In this document: piece by piece, positions 31,114-39,420 of the stretch
Position numbering within the stretch: the first letter of the stretch is position 1
How the letters are laid out: every line of letters begins with the position of its first letter
Source of the DNA: a virus
Virus record (IMG/VR): IMGVR_UViG_3300044640_002737
Span: 186,001-250,000 of that record
Length of the DNA: 64,000 nucleotides
Strand: one strand, 5' to 3'
The notes under the pieces: generated by a model
The model's database searches: none
The model's input: only the letters and a program-made list of their open reading frames with translations
What the model was told of the DNA's origin: nothing
Program-made: the position numbers and the translations under genes

Positions 31114-32574
31114 TTATTTTTCAAATTCTATTCCTGCATGGGCTTCACCCTTAGATGATCCTGCACTATATTTATCTTCTAGCTCACCACTTACTACGAA
31201 AGCTTTATCTGGATTAACTACTAATCCAAGTTTTCTCATAAATGCTCTATTTGCTAAAAACGGTGTGCTCTTCTCTGTTCTATCAACGGGAGATACCTTT
31301 ACTTTAGGTACAGTTACATTATTAAAAACTAAATCAATTTCTATAACTGGTCTTGTGTGTACGTCCCTACCAACTTCAGCATCCGAATATTCAATTATTT
31401 CATTGACAAATTTTTTCTTACCAACCTGCCAAACTAATTTTCCATCCAGCTCTTCTACTTCGTCTGCATGTAATGTGCAAGATCTAGCACCGTTACCAGT
31501 ATCAAACTTAGCAACCATTCTACCAATTCCAGGAACTGTTAATGTTTCGAGATATCCTATTTCAAGGTCAGATTGTGACCAGTTGTCTTTGTTTAGTATA
31601 TAATCAAGAACATCCTCCACAATCGGTTTACCTATAGCTTTAGATATACCCTCAGTACCGGGGGATGAATTAACTTCCAGAATGTAAGGCTTTTTAGTCT
31701 TACTATCAATCATAATATCAACTCCACACCAATGACATCCTACTGCATTAGCTGCTCTGCATGCGATATCTACTAGTTCATCGTCTATTTCGTATTTAGA
31801 AACGCTTCCACCTAAAGAGTAATTAGTTCTAAAGTCCTTATCAACAGCATCCCTTTTCATAGATCCCAGTATAATACAATTGTCTTTAGTTGGATTTAGT
31901 GGATCTATTTTTTTGGTTATTACCTGAATTCTTAAATCAGATTTTGAATCAATTTTCTCCTGTATCAATATCTCATTTGTATCATCAAGTTTTCTGATTG
32001 TTTGATATACAGATTTTAAAGATGCATAGGAATCAACTATAGAAACTCCGATTCCTTGTGTTCCTGATAATAATTTCATTATAACCGGGAATTTACCACC
32101 AATCTCTTCAAGTGCTCTATCAAGTGCATCCTCGTTGGGTACTAGAGCATATTTAGGAACAGGTAATCCATGCTCTTCCATTATCTTCGATGTAATGAAT
32201 TTATTTTCGCAAACCTCCATCGATTCCAAGCTATTTACTGTAAAATACCTTGCTTCCTCCAAAGATAGCAATATTTGCTTAGTGTGTGAATTTTCCAATA
32301 CACCTCTTCGCGGAACAATCACAGTCGAATTTGGATCTATCAGAATCTGTTCTCCGTCCATCTTTATAAGATGTCCGTTATACACGGCTTCCAATACAGC
32401 TTCGTTCACATCAACAACGTGACATTCAGCTCCCATTTTTTCACATTCTTCCTTGAATGATTCAGATGTTTTACTACCCTTTACATTCCCAGTAAGAACT
32501 ATAACCTTTATTCCGTCAGTCTTTGATTCATTCAAGAAAGAAACGAAATTTAATACCTTCTTATTTAATAACAT
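31114..32574 (-). CDS. RimK-like ATP-grasp ligase fused to RimB-like protease, with leader
   Basis: 486 residues from the ATG at 32574. The leader MLLNKKVLNFVSFLNE-S has F10/F13 and an L-N-E site. Residues about 90-330 are a RimK-type ATP-grasp ligase: FPVIMKLLSGTQGIGV, ILIQEKI, MKRDAVDKDFRTNYSLGG, GVDIMID and YILEVNSSPGTEGI. Residues about 345-480 match the RimB/zinc-protease-like domain: VAKFDTGNGARSCTLHAD, VHTRPVIEIDLVFN, STPFLANRAFM. In bacteria RimK adds glutamates to ribosomal protein S6 and RimB modulates it. The fusion could retarget or reverse this on infection. Confidence 0.88.
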   Translation of the reverse strand: MLLNKKVLNFVSFLNESKTDGIKVIVLTGNVKGSKTSESFKEECEKMGAECHVVDVNEAVLEAVYNGHLIKMDGEQILIDPNSTVIVPRRGVLENSHTKQILLSLEEARYFTVNSLESMEVCENKFITSKIMEEHGLPVPKYALVPNEDALDRALEEIGGKFPVIMKLLSGTQGIGVSIVDSYASLKSVYQTIRKLDDTNEILIQEKIDSKSDLRIQVITKKIDPLNPTKDNCIILGSMKRDAVDKDFRTNYSLGGSVSKYEIDDELVDIACRAANAVGCHWCGVDIMIDSKTKKPYILEVNSSPGTEGISKAIGKPIVEDVLDYILNKDNWSQSDLEIGYLETLTVPGIGRMVAKFDTGNGARSCTLHADEVEELDGKLVWQVGKKKFVNEIIEYSDAEVGRDVHTRPVIEIDLVFNNVTVPKVKVSPVDRTEKSTPFLANRAFMRKLGLVVNPDKAFVVSGELEDKYSAGSSKGEAHAGIEFEK

Positions 32575-32600
32575 CAATTAATATTAATTATTTTACCATC

Positions 32601-32608
32601 TATATATC
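32601..32608 (-). promoter_or_regulatory. GATATATA element
   Basis: An exact octamer 26 nt upstream of the RimK-RimB fusion gene. Confidence 0.55.
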
Positions 32609-32638
32609 AAGATCAATTAGATCTATAATTGGACTTTC

Positions 32639-32938
32639 TTAAATTAATTCATTAATCTGCAGGTTGATGAACATCTTGATTTTTATCGAATTTCTAGTCA
32701 TAATTAGATCATCCACAATATCTTGTTCATTTTCAAGTACAAAAAAATCCAAGAGATCTGATATTCTGGCAATCTTATCCTGTATGGGTATTGGAGTATG
32801 TAGGATGTAACTTGGTTTATTACTAAGTATACCTTCCGCCTCGTGGATCATCAGCGTTCTATATTCGTTATAGTAATCATAGAAAATATTATCGTCCACT
32901 GGATTAAAATTTATCTCAATGCTATTTTTCTTCTTCAT
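32639..32938 (-). CDS. small protein, unknown function
   Basis: 99 residues from the ATG at 32938; TTG and GTG codons just upstream would add two residues. It has a helical region with ARISDLLDFFVLENEQDIVDDLIMTRN, and reads like the YEKC small-protein group without its Cys. It overlaps the upstream gene. The function is unknown. Confidence 0.6.
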   Translation of the reverse strand: MKKKNSIEINFNPVDDNIFYDYYNEYRTLMIHEAEGILSNKPSYILHTPIPIQDKIARISDLLDFFVLENEQDIVDDLIMTRNSIKIKMFINLQINELI

Positions 32939-33110
32939 CACCAAAGAGCTTTTTTTCCAATCTGTCCAGATATTCTATAGATTCCTCCGATCCTATAAAG
33001 CAATCAGCCTTTCCTACAATCGAATTAAAGAAATCAAGATCATTATCATACTGTTCCCTTCTTTTTTCAAGTACATCCACCTCGGGTAAAAATCTTTTAT
33101 TAAAGCTCAT
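32922..33110 (-). CDS. small charged protein, unknown function
   Basis: A 62-residue protein, helical and acidic at its end (LDRLEKKLFGDEEEK). Its start codon shares a base with the end of the polymerase C-terminal gene (stop at 33110-33112), so translation is probably coupled. Confidence 0.6.
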   Translation of the reverse strand: MSFNKRFLPEVDVLEKRREQYDNDLDFFNSIVGKADCFIGSEESIEYLDRLEKKLFGDEEEK

Positions 33111-34258
33111 TAAAATAGTGCGTTTATCATGAATAAATTTGGACTTATCCTATTATATCCCATGACCTCTATGAATCTGTTTATCGGATCGAGTATGGTC
33201 TTTGTAAATTGCTCATCATAATCAATAGGTGGAGCAAATTCGTATGGATAAGTTCCCTGCGGGTAAGCAAAAACGTTATTCTCCGATATTGATTTAACTT
33301 TAACAAAATAGTAATTTATTTTTTCAGAGCTTCTTATGAGTGAATATTTACTTTTGTATTTTGATGCATTTAGTAAATAATTATGATATCCTGAAGCTCT
33401 TACGTGAATCGGGCATCCCTTCGAAACCTCGAATCCGGTAGTATCATTTAATATAAACTTTTCATAATTGTTTATATTAACTGATGCCGATATATTCTTG
33501 GGCTCCTGAGTTTTAAATTCCTTCTTGATGGTTTTAAGCTCCTTAACAAATTCTCTTATGTCAAATGACCTACCTTTGGAGAATATAAATTTAGTTAGAT
33601 ATATTAATTTTTCTCTAACGAATGGAGGGGTACCGCCTTTAATCATTTCAACCCCAGTGAACTTGAGTTGTTGAAGTGGATCCATATGAAGTCCAGAATC
33701 ATATGCTAGGTTCACTACATATTTTTTCTTACCCAAAAATATACCGTTATATGAAAGAGTTTCTAACTCAAAATCCTGATAGTTCGTGGTGTTCCATTTT
33801 TTGGAGTAAATATCAAAGCACTTTCTAAGATACTCATTTAATCTATATTCATTGATTTTAATAATAAGATCCTTGTCCTCCCCCTGGTAATCACAGGAAT
33901 CTACAACCTCCTGAAAGGTCACATAATTCGAATCAGTGTCACCATATACAACCAAGGGTTTTACAACTTTCTTTACCTTAGTAATACCTAATCTCTCGTG
34001 TAATTCTGTATCTAGATGCCAATGTTCATGAAAATACTTGTCGAGTATCTTTTCAGAATACTTAATTAAGTCCTGTCCCTGCAGAGTTACTGATTCGGCA
34101 ACGTCAGTATTGAAGCAAATAAACCAGTTATTACCAATCGCTCCATAGATGGAGTTCATGGTTAACTTGATAGCCTGCTCCTCATTCTTAAGTTCATTCT
34201 TAAGTGAGGTAAGTCTCTCTATCTTTTTCTTAATCTCTATTTTTTCTTCTGGACTCAT
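33110..34258 (-). CDS. 43: family B DNA polymerase, C-terminal half (fingers, palm, thumb)
   Basis: This 382-residue half begins inside the fingers coiled coil. Motif B is KLTMNSIYGAIG (residues 31-42), which binds the incoming dNTP. Motif C is VVYGDTDSNYV (about 103-113) with the catalytic Asp pair. The rest is palm and thumb. It lacks the exonuclease and motif A, which lie in the separate gene 14 kb away (48573-49973). Together they total 848 residues, close to T4 gp43 (898). It lies 5 nt downstream of the clamp gene, as expected for partners in replication. Confidence 0.95.
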   Translation of the reverse strand: MSPEEKIEIKKKIERLTSLKNELKNEEQAIKLTMNSIYGAIGNNWFICFNTDVAESVTLQGQDLIKYSEKILDKYFHEHWHLDTELHERLGITKVKKVVKPLVVYGDTDSNYVTFQEVVDSCDYQGEDKDLIIKINEYRLNEYLRKCFDIYSKKWNTTNYQDFELETLSYNGIFLGKKKYVVNLAYDSGLHMDPLQQLKFTGVEMIKGGTPPFVREKLIYLTKFIFSKGRSFDIREFVKELKTIKKEFKTQEPKNISASVNINNYEKFILNDTTGFEVSKGCPIHVRASGYHNYLLNASKYKSKYSLIRSSEKINYYFVKVKSISENNVFAYPQGTYPYEFAPPIDYDEQFTKTILDPINRFIEVMGYNRISPNLFMINALF

Positions 34259-34263
34259 TTATA

Positions 34264-35037
34264 TTATTTTTCTACCAATCCGATTGCTATCGAAGTTGAT
34301 GATTGTTCAGAGAATAAAACAAATCTGTTCTCATGTACATAAACCTGGCATGTTTCAGCCTCCATGTGTGATAGTTGATTCTTGTACACGTTTGGCTCCA
34401 CCTTGTTAATTGAGTCATCATGAAATAATATTTCGGATGCACCTATGTTTAACTTATAGTTGAAAGAATCACCTACAGCATGCGCATTCTTATCACTTAT
34501 CTGGAATGAAAGTATCTCCTCCGAGTTATTTTCCAATCCACATAGTGAAAGTACCGTGGTAAAATCAGATTGGTATATTTTAAAATTAACTAAATAATCT
34601 TCCTTACTGTGAACAAGAGAAAGTATCTTATCCTCGATATATGATAATAAATTCAGATCAGCGCATCTTAATTTGATATTAAGTGATGCAGATACTAATT
34701 TTACCTCCGTCGCTACGCAAGATCCGTCCACTTGGTCTGTTACAAGTTCCAAAAATACCTCTTCTTCAGGTCTAAAGTGCTTAAATGCATCCATTAATCT
34801 GGTAGCATCTATAATACCTATTTTAACTCTGTCTGTCTTTAATCCTTTCCAATCAATATCTCCCTCTAAAACATCCCCTATCTTTACGCTAGAATATTTC
34901 ATGATTGATTTATCCGGAGTATGAACCTTGGAAAAAACCATATCGTCGGTTATTTCTAATATTACACTCTTGTCTACAGCTTTCAATCTCTTAAGGAAAG
35001 CAATTAAATTCGGTATGCTCGTAATTCTTAATTTCAT
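34264..35037 (-). CDS. 45: probable sliding clamp (gp45-like)
   Basis: The protein has 257 residues, near T4 gp45 (228), with no enzymatic motif and an alternating beta-strand pattern of PCNA-type domains. The C-terminal block MEAETCQVYVHENRFVLFSEQSS matches the style of clamp C-termini. The main support is position: directly upstream of the polymerase half and downstream of topoisomerase gp52. It would tether the polymerase and, as in T4, might also assist late transcription. Confidence 0.7.
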   Translation of the reverse strand: MKLRITSIPNLIAFLKRLKAVDKSVILEITDDMVFSKVHTPDKSIMKYSSVKIGDVLEGDIDWKGLKTDRVKIGIIDATRLMDAFKHFRPEEEVFLELVTDQVDGSCVATEVKLVSASLNIKLRCADLNLLSYIEDKILSLVHSKEDYLVNFKIYQSDFTTVLSLCGLENNSEEILSFQISDKNAHAVGDSFNYKLNIGASEILFHDDSINKVEPNVYKNQLSHMEAETCQVYVHENRFVLFSEQSSTSIAIGLVEK

Positions 35038-35075
35038 TATTTTATTTATTTAATAGTTCTAGTTCTCTTTTTATT

Positions 35076-36470
35076 TTAAATTTCGTCCTCTTCCTGCTTA
35101 ATTTCAATTTCTTCTTCTTCCACCTGGAATATTTCAATACCATTGGATTGTTCAGGTTCAAATAAAGAATTTATGATTTTCTTATGTCTAGTTTTTTCAA
35201 GTTTAAGAACTTCCTTACACATAGTCTTATAGATCTTGTCCTGTTCTTTTATTTCTTTTCTGACCTGTATAATTTTTTTCTTAAGTTCAGCTATTTCGTT
35301 CTCAGTTTGTTTTATATGTTCAACTGATAATTTAACCAATTCTATTTTACCAAGTCGTGAAGAAATCCACGATTCAAATTCATCCAAAAATTTAATAATC
35401 TCGGGATTTGTTCTTTTTTTGGTTATCATAAAATTAAGAAACTTTAATTTTGCCTCTAAGAAAGTAAGCTCTCTAGAATAATCAGATTCGTCTCTTAATA
35501 ATCTCTTCAGTTTAACCAATTCGAGATGCTCCTTGAAATGATCTAGATATTCTTTCACCGAACCAAATTCCATTACATTCCCGTCCTTAATAAGAATAAC
35601 GTCCTCCTTAACTATGATCTTACATATCTTGGATACTACCTCACAAACATACTTAAAATTATCGGGTGTGATTCCTCTTAGTGAAACAACCAGCTCACAT
35701 TTACTCTGTGATCTGTTTTCTATTCTATAATCAAATCCGAGTCTTTCAAGTTTATCGTCCAGTTTATTAATGAAACTATCGTACCTCATCACTGGCGGAA
35801 GATCCGCTATGGTAATTGTTTTTTTGTTTGGGTCTGCTACAAACGAGCTTTCTATAAGCCACGTATTTTCTTCACCCATATATTTACTGATCTTCCCAGT
35901 AAAGTCCTTGAAGTAAGGTTTTAGTAACTTTGGTGTTCCCTGTAGATATTCGATTATATCCTCAAACTTTCTGGGAAGTATATTACTTCTGTATCCAACT
36001 GCAATACCAACCACGTGAGTAAGTAATCCCAATGGGACTTCAGTATGAATCCAATCATGTCCACCCTCCTCATTCTTTTCGTTTAGGTCGGAATTTTTGG
36101 AAAGTATATCTTTAATTTTACTGTTGATTCTAACCGATGTATATCTCGGAGCGGCTGGACTTGGATTAACTGGAGATCCAAAATATCCATCTCCTTCCAA
36201 TATACCATATGCACATCCAAAAGGTCTCGCCAATTTTGAGATGGCACCTGCTAAAGAAGAATCCCCATGGTGATATAATCCGGTTTTAATGACTTCACCA
36301 ACAAGACCCACAGTTTTATTAAATCGGGAAGGTGAGTTTTCCAGGATCAATCTCTGAACCGGAGTAAGTCCATCATAGAAATTAGGTATACCTCTGCTTT
36401 GTAAAACATACAGCGCATATGTTCTGTATTGTGTGTTTATTTGATCAGATATGCTCAAATTCTTATTCAT
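35076..36470 (-). CDS. 52: T4-type DNA topoisomerase II, medium subunit (gp52)
   Basis: This 464-residue subunit is homologous to GyrA/ParC breakage-reunion domains. The N-terminal LQSRGIPNFYDGLTPVQRLIL matches the DGLKPVQRR region. GLYHHGDSSLAGAISKLARPF carries the His-Gly-Asp block. The active-site Tyr lies in PAAPRYTSVRI (about residue 110). A coiled coil runs from about 340 to 430, and the C-terminus is acidic. It has no GyrA beta-pinwheel tail. It pairs with the gp39 homologue at 39421. Confidence 0.95.
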   Translation of the reverse strand: MNKNLSISDQINTQYRTYALYVLQSRGIPNFYDGLTPVQRLILENSPSRFNKTVGLVGEVIKTGLYHHGDSSLAGAISKLARPFGCAYGILEGDGYFGSPVNPSPAAPRYTSVRINSKIKDILSKNSDLNEKNEEGGHDWIHTEVPLGLLTHVVGIAVGYRSNILPRKFEDIIEYLQGTPKLLKPYFKDFTGKISKYMGEENTWLIESSFVADPNKKTITIADLPPVMRYDSFINKLDDKLERLGFDYRIENRSQSKCELVVSLRGITPDNFKYVCEVVSKICKIIVKEDVILIKDGNVMEFGSVKEYLDHFKEHLELVKLKRLLRDESDYSRELTFLEAKLKFLNFMITKKRTNPEIIKFLDEFESWISSRLGKIELVKLSVEHIKQTENEIAELKKKIIQVRKEIKEQDKIYKTMCKEVLKLEKTRHKKIINSLFEPEQSNGIEIFQVEEEEIEIKQEEDEI

Positions 36471-36546
36471 CTTGCTTGTACTTGGTTTTATATGATTTCT
36501 AATTTATAGTGCTGCTATGGTCTTTATTTCCACATCTACACTAATT

Positions 36547-36858
36547 TTAATTTGATTTTCTAAGAAATATAACGAATGATTCGATAATTACTGAAACCCC
36601 ACTCTGTATAAATGGATATATTATAAAATTGAAATATAATGGCAGTCCAAAAATTTCGTGTATATAGTCATATTTGGTAAGCATACCAAATATGAATAAT
36701 CCAGTCCAGAAACTAAGGCATCTTATGCAAGAAAAAAGTTTACCTAATAGCGGAATTCTAACTAGCAGCCAATTTCTAATTCTATCAAAAATAGATCCAT
36801 TAACTATGGTAGTTGCAAAGGTCCATCCTATAAAAAGGAATAATAATATCATTTCCAT
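36547..36858 (-). CDS. small membrane protein (DUF1360-like)
   Basis: This 103-residue protein has two to three hydrophobic segments and the motif FSCIRCLSFWTGLFIFG, a C-x-x-C followed by SFWxG, which is the signature I associate with DUF1360-type phage membrane proteins. Function unknown. It follows the dnaJ gene by 3 nt. Confidence 0.75.
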   Translation of the reverse strand: MEMILLFLFIGWTFATTIVNGSIFDRIRNWLLVRIPLLGKLFSCIRCLSFWTGLFIFGMLTKYDYIHEIFGLPLYFNFIIYPFIQSGVSVIIESFVIFLRKSN

Positions 36859-36861
36859 ATT

Positions 36862-37881
36862 TTAATCTTTAAAGTTTTCTAATGCTTCTATTTGTTCCTC
36901 GGTGAGATCCTTAGGAACATTTAGGTTTAATTTAACGAGTATATCACCGCTACCAAATCCATTAAATTCGGGTATTCCCTTTCCAGGTAATCTGAATAGC
37001 CTACCAGGAGAAGATCCTGCAGGTATTTTTATTCTCCAATTGGATCCTTTTAAGTTAGGAATTTCAGCTTCTATTCCAACGCAAAGATCCTTAAAAGAAA
37101 CCTTTTTTTCGTGAATTAGATTTATGCCATCCCTGGTATAAATCGGATGTAAATATTCCTCTACGTTTATTACCAAATCACCTGGGTTGGATGGAGATTT
37201 TTCCCAGTCTCCTTTACCGACTATTAAATAAGAGACTCCGGAAATAGATCCCTTCGGTATGTTTACGTCAATCTCCTCTTCTCTCCTTATTGTACCAGAA
37301 CCAAAGCATGATTTACAATTCGATTTAGACCTTGTTCCCGAGCCATAGCAATATTTACAGTCTTCCTGCATAACAACCTCACCGAATGCATGATGTACAG
37401 TTCTATTAACCTTACCTATACCACCACATTCATTACATTTTTGTAGATCCGCATTTTCTGCGCCGGTTCCGGAGCAATCCCTACATTGAGTCTTCCTTGT
37501 TATCTTTACTTTTTTGCTAGTTCCCGTCATCATTTCCTCCAGAGTAACAGAAACATAAATGCTAATGTTTCTACCCTTATGTACCCTTGGTTCGCTCTGT
37601 CTTTGCTGTGCCGTAAAGAATGATGAAAAATCACCAGTCTGGTATGGATTACTTCCGTCCCAGAATCCACTGAATGGTGGTCTGTCGTGAGACGATCTTT
37701 TTGCTGGGTCGGATAATATCTCATAGGCTTCCGATATCTCCTTAAATTTTTCTTCCGCCACCTTATCATTCCCAGTTTTATCTGGGTGGTACTTGATAGC
37801 TAATTTACGATATGCCTTTTTTATATCATCCGCTGTAGCATCTTTAGATACATCTAATATTCTATAGTAATCTTTCGTCAT
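36862..37881 (-). CDS. dnaJ: DnaJ co-chaperone
   Basis: 339 residues are read from the ATG at 37881 (a TTG precedes it). The J domain carries the HPD triplet (KYHPDKTG, about residue 32). A Gly/Phe-rich part with FSSFF follows. Four zinc repeats, [24 protein letters not shown] and CKSCFGSG, and two substrate-binding beta domains complete a type I DnaJ. It would recruit host DnaK, perhaps for replisome or virion assembly. A full-length, zinc-finger DnaJ is uncommon in phages. Its start overlaps the upstream gene by about 20 nt. Confidence 0.96.
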   Translation of the reverse strand: MTKDYYRILDVSKDATADDIKKAYRKLAIKYHPDKTGNDKVAEEKFKEISEAYEILSDPAKRSSHDRPPFSGFWDGSNPYQTGDFSSFFTAQQRQSEPRVHKGRNISIYVSVTLEEMMTGTSKKVKITRKTQCRDCSGTGAENADLQKCNECGGIGKVNRTVHHAFGEVVMQEDCKYCYGSGTRSKSNCKSCFGSGTIRREEEIDVNIPKGSISGVSYLIVGKGDWEKSPSNPGDLVINVEEYLHPIYTRDGINLIHEKKVSFKDLCVGIEAEIPNLKGSNWRIKIPAGSSPGRLFRLPGKGIPEFNGFGSGDILVKLNLNVPKDLTEEQIEALENFKD

Positions 37882-38224
37882 CAAATGTTGATCTAAATAT
37901 ATCTTTTATTCTTATCTCGCCGGCTGTTTCCGGATTTGATTCTCTGGTTTTCCACTTCTTCTTCAACTTCTTCCCAAGCTTAACTATTTCCTGGCAAGTT
38001 TCGTACTTCTCGTATTTTTCCCAATACTTAAGCATTCTTTCAAGAAATGCATCTATCTGTTCTTCTTTTTCGAAAACATAAAAAATATCACTATTTTGAT
38101 TTCTTAGTGAAATTAAAAATAGATCTTGTACGGATCTTTCTATATGCTTTCTTAATATAGAATACTGTGGATGTTTATCTATGGGATATCCACTTTCTAG
38201 ATTATTATCTTCCTCCTTAAACAT
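37862..38224 (-). CDS. small helical protein with YETC motif
   Basis: This 120-residue protein contains [24 protein letters not shown], similar to the YEKC helix of the 22.9-23.7 kb genes. Its 3' end overlaps dnaJ by 20 nt and it shares one base with its upstream neighbour. Function unknown. Confidence 0.65.
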   Translation of the reverse strand: MFKEEDNNLESGYPIDKHPQYSILRKHIERSVQDLFLISLRNQNSDIFYVFEKEEQIDAFLERMLKYWEKYEKYETCQEIVKLGKKLKKKWKTRESNPETAGEIRIKDIFRSTFDDERLL

Positions 38225-38454
38225 TACATTCCTCTATTTTCTAATTCCAGTAATACAGTCTTATAATATTCAGGATCAAATAAATCATTCTTCTTATAAA
38301 CCACGGAGTCAACCAAATCTTTACCGTAAACTTCGATCAGGTAGTCATATTTAACCAATGACTCCATATCTGTATCAACGTTATATTTAATATTTGAATT
38401 TTCCTGTGATGCTAGTAGCGATTCGAAATCTTCTATCTCTTGACTATTTTTCAT
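38224..38454 (-). CDS. small acidic protein, unknown function
   Basis: A 76-residue acidic helical protein ending DPEYYKTVLLELENRGM. It lies 5 nt after the UVDE gene and abuts the next. No motif recognised. Confidence 0.6.
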   Translation of the reverse strand: MKNSQEIEDFESLLASQENSNIKYNVDTDMESLVKYDYLIEVYGKDLVDSVVYKKNDLFDPEYYKTVLLELENRGM

Positions 38455-38459
38455 AAAAA

Positions 38460-39374
38460 TTATATTTGATTTAGGTATTTTAATAAAGCCCTTTCTTTCA
38501 TCTTTACTTCAAACTCTATATCAAAGTTTAATCCGTATGTTTCGGGTGCTTTCCAAATCCAATCAGAATGTGCAACCTCTCTGGCTGTAGAATCCTCGTT
38601 TAATCTTCTTGAATCGGAGTAGTGTGTTATTGCTGGTATACCCTCCGGCCATGTGGATAAACAAACAGATAAAGATTGGGCTTCCGTCATATTATCTGGT
38701 TTATTACATTCATTGTGTAGATAATCGAAAGTAACAGGTATTCCTATTTTCGAATGGACCATATTAAATAGATCCACCGATGTATACTGGGATTTTTTAT
38801 CGTCAACTTCCACGACAAGTCTACTCTTAACAGAATCTGGCAATAACGAAAAATTATCACAGAATCTATTAGCTGCGCTTTCCTTATCTGGTTTCGTTGT
38901 ATTTACGTGGATGTTTATAGGATAATAAACGGATCTATCCAGACCCATCATATCCATTATTTCACCATGCTGCGATAATTCCTTAATTGCTTTTATTACA
39001 ACGTCTGGTCTTTCAGATGCAAGCACACCATATGGTGATGGGTGAAAAGTTATTCTCTGATCAAATTTCTTAGCAAGATCACCGCATTCCTTAAGAATAT
39101 CTTTGATCTCCGGATAATCCTTTAATTCGGATATTTCATATTCTGAGCACCACGGGAATATGTCACTGGACATCCTGTACATGAATATAGAATTAGAATG
39201 GTTCCATTCAATAATTTTTTTTAGATCTCTGACATTTAAAAGAGCAAGATCAGAAACATAATCTATTCCTCTCTCCAAAAATGTTTTTTTGACCATTCCT
39301 CTATTGGTGGTAACTTTCTCCTTGCTTTCAGCTAGAGTCATGTTTATACAGCAGTAACCATACTTTCTATCCAT
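38460..39374 (-). CDS. UV damage endonuclease (UVDE/UvsE family)
   Basis: This 304-residue TIM-barrel endonuclease family nicks DNA 5' of pyrimidine dimers and other lesions. Family blocks visible are YGYCCINMTL at the N-terminus, WNHSNSIFMYRMSSDIFPW, RITFHPSPYGVL, INIHVN, VVEVDDKK, FDYLHNECNK and PAITHYSDSR, which supply the His/Glu/Asp metal ligands. It replaces the DenV glycosylase used by T4. It lies between topoisomerase genes and DnaJ in a DNA-maintenance block. Confidence 0.92.
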   Translation of the reverse strand: MDRKYGYCCINMTLAESKEKVTTNRGMVKKTFLERGIDYVSDLALLNVRDLKKIIEWNHSNSIFMYRMSSDIFPWCSEYEISELKDYPEIKDILKECGDLAKKFDQRITFHPSPYGVLASERPDVVIKAIKELSQHGEIMDMMGLDRSVYYPINIHVNTTKPDKESAANRFCDNFSLLPDSVKSRLVVEVDDKKSQYTSVDLFNMVHSKIGIPVTFDYLHNECNKPDNMTEAQSLSVCLSTWPEGIPAITHYSDSRRLNEDSTAREVAHSDWIWKAPETYGLNFDIEFEVKMKERALLKYLNQI

Positions 39375-39420
39375 ATCTTATTTTTTTTACAAGATTAATA
39401 AATTAATGCGGAATGAAAAA

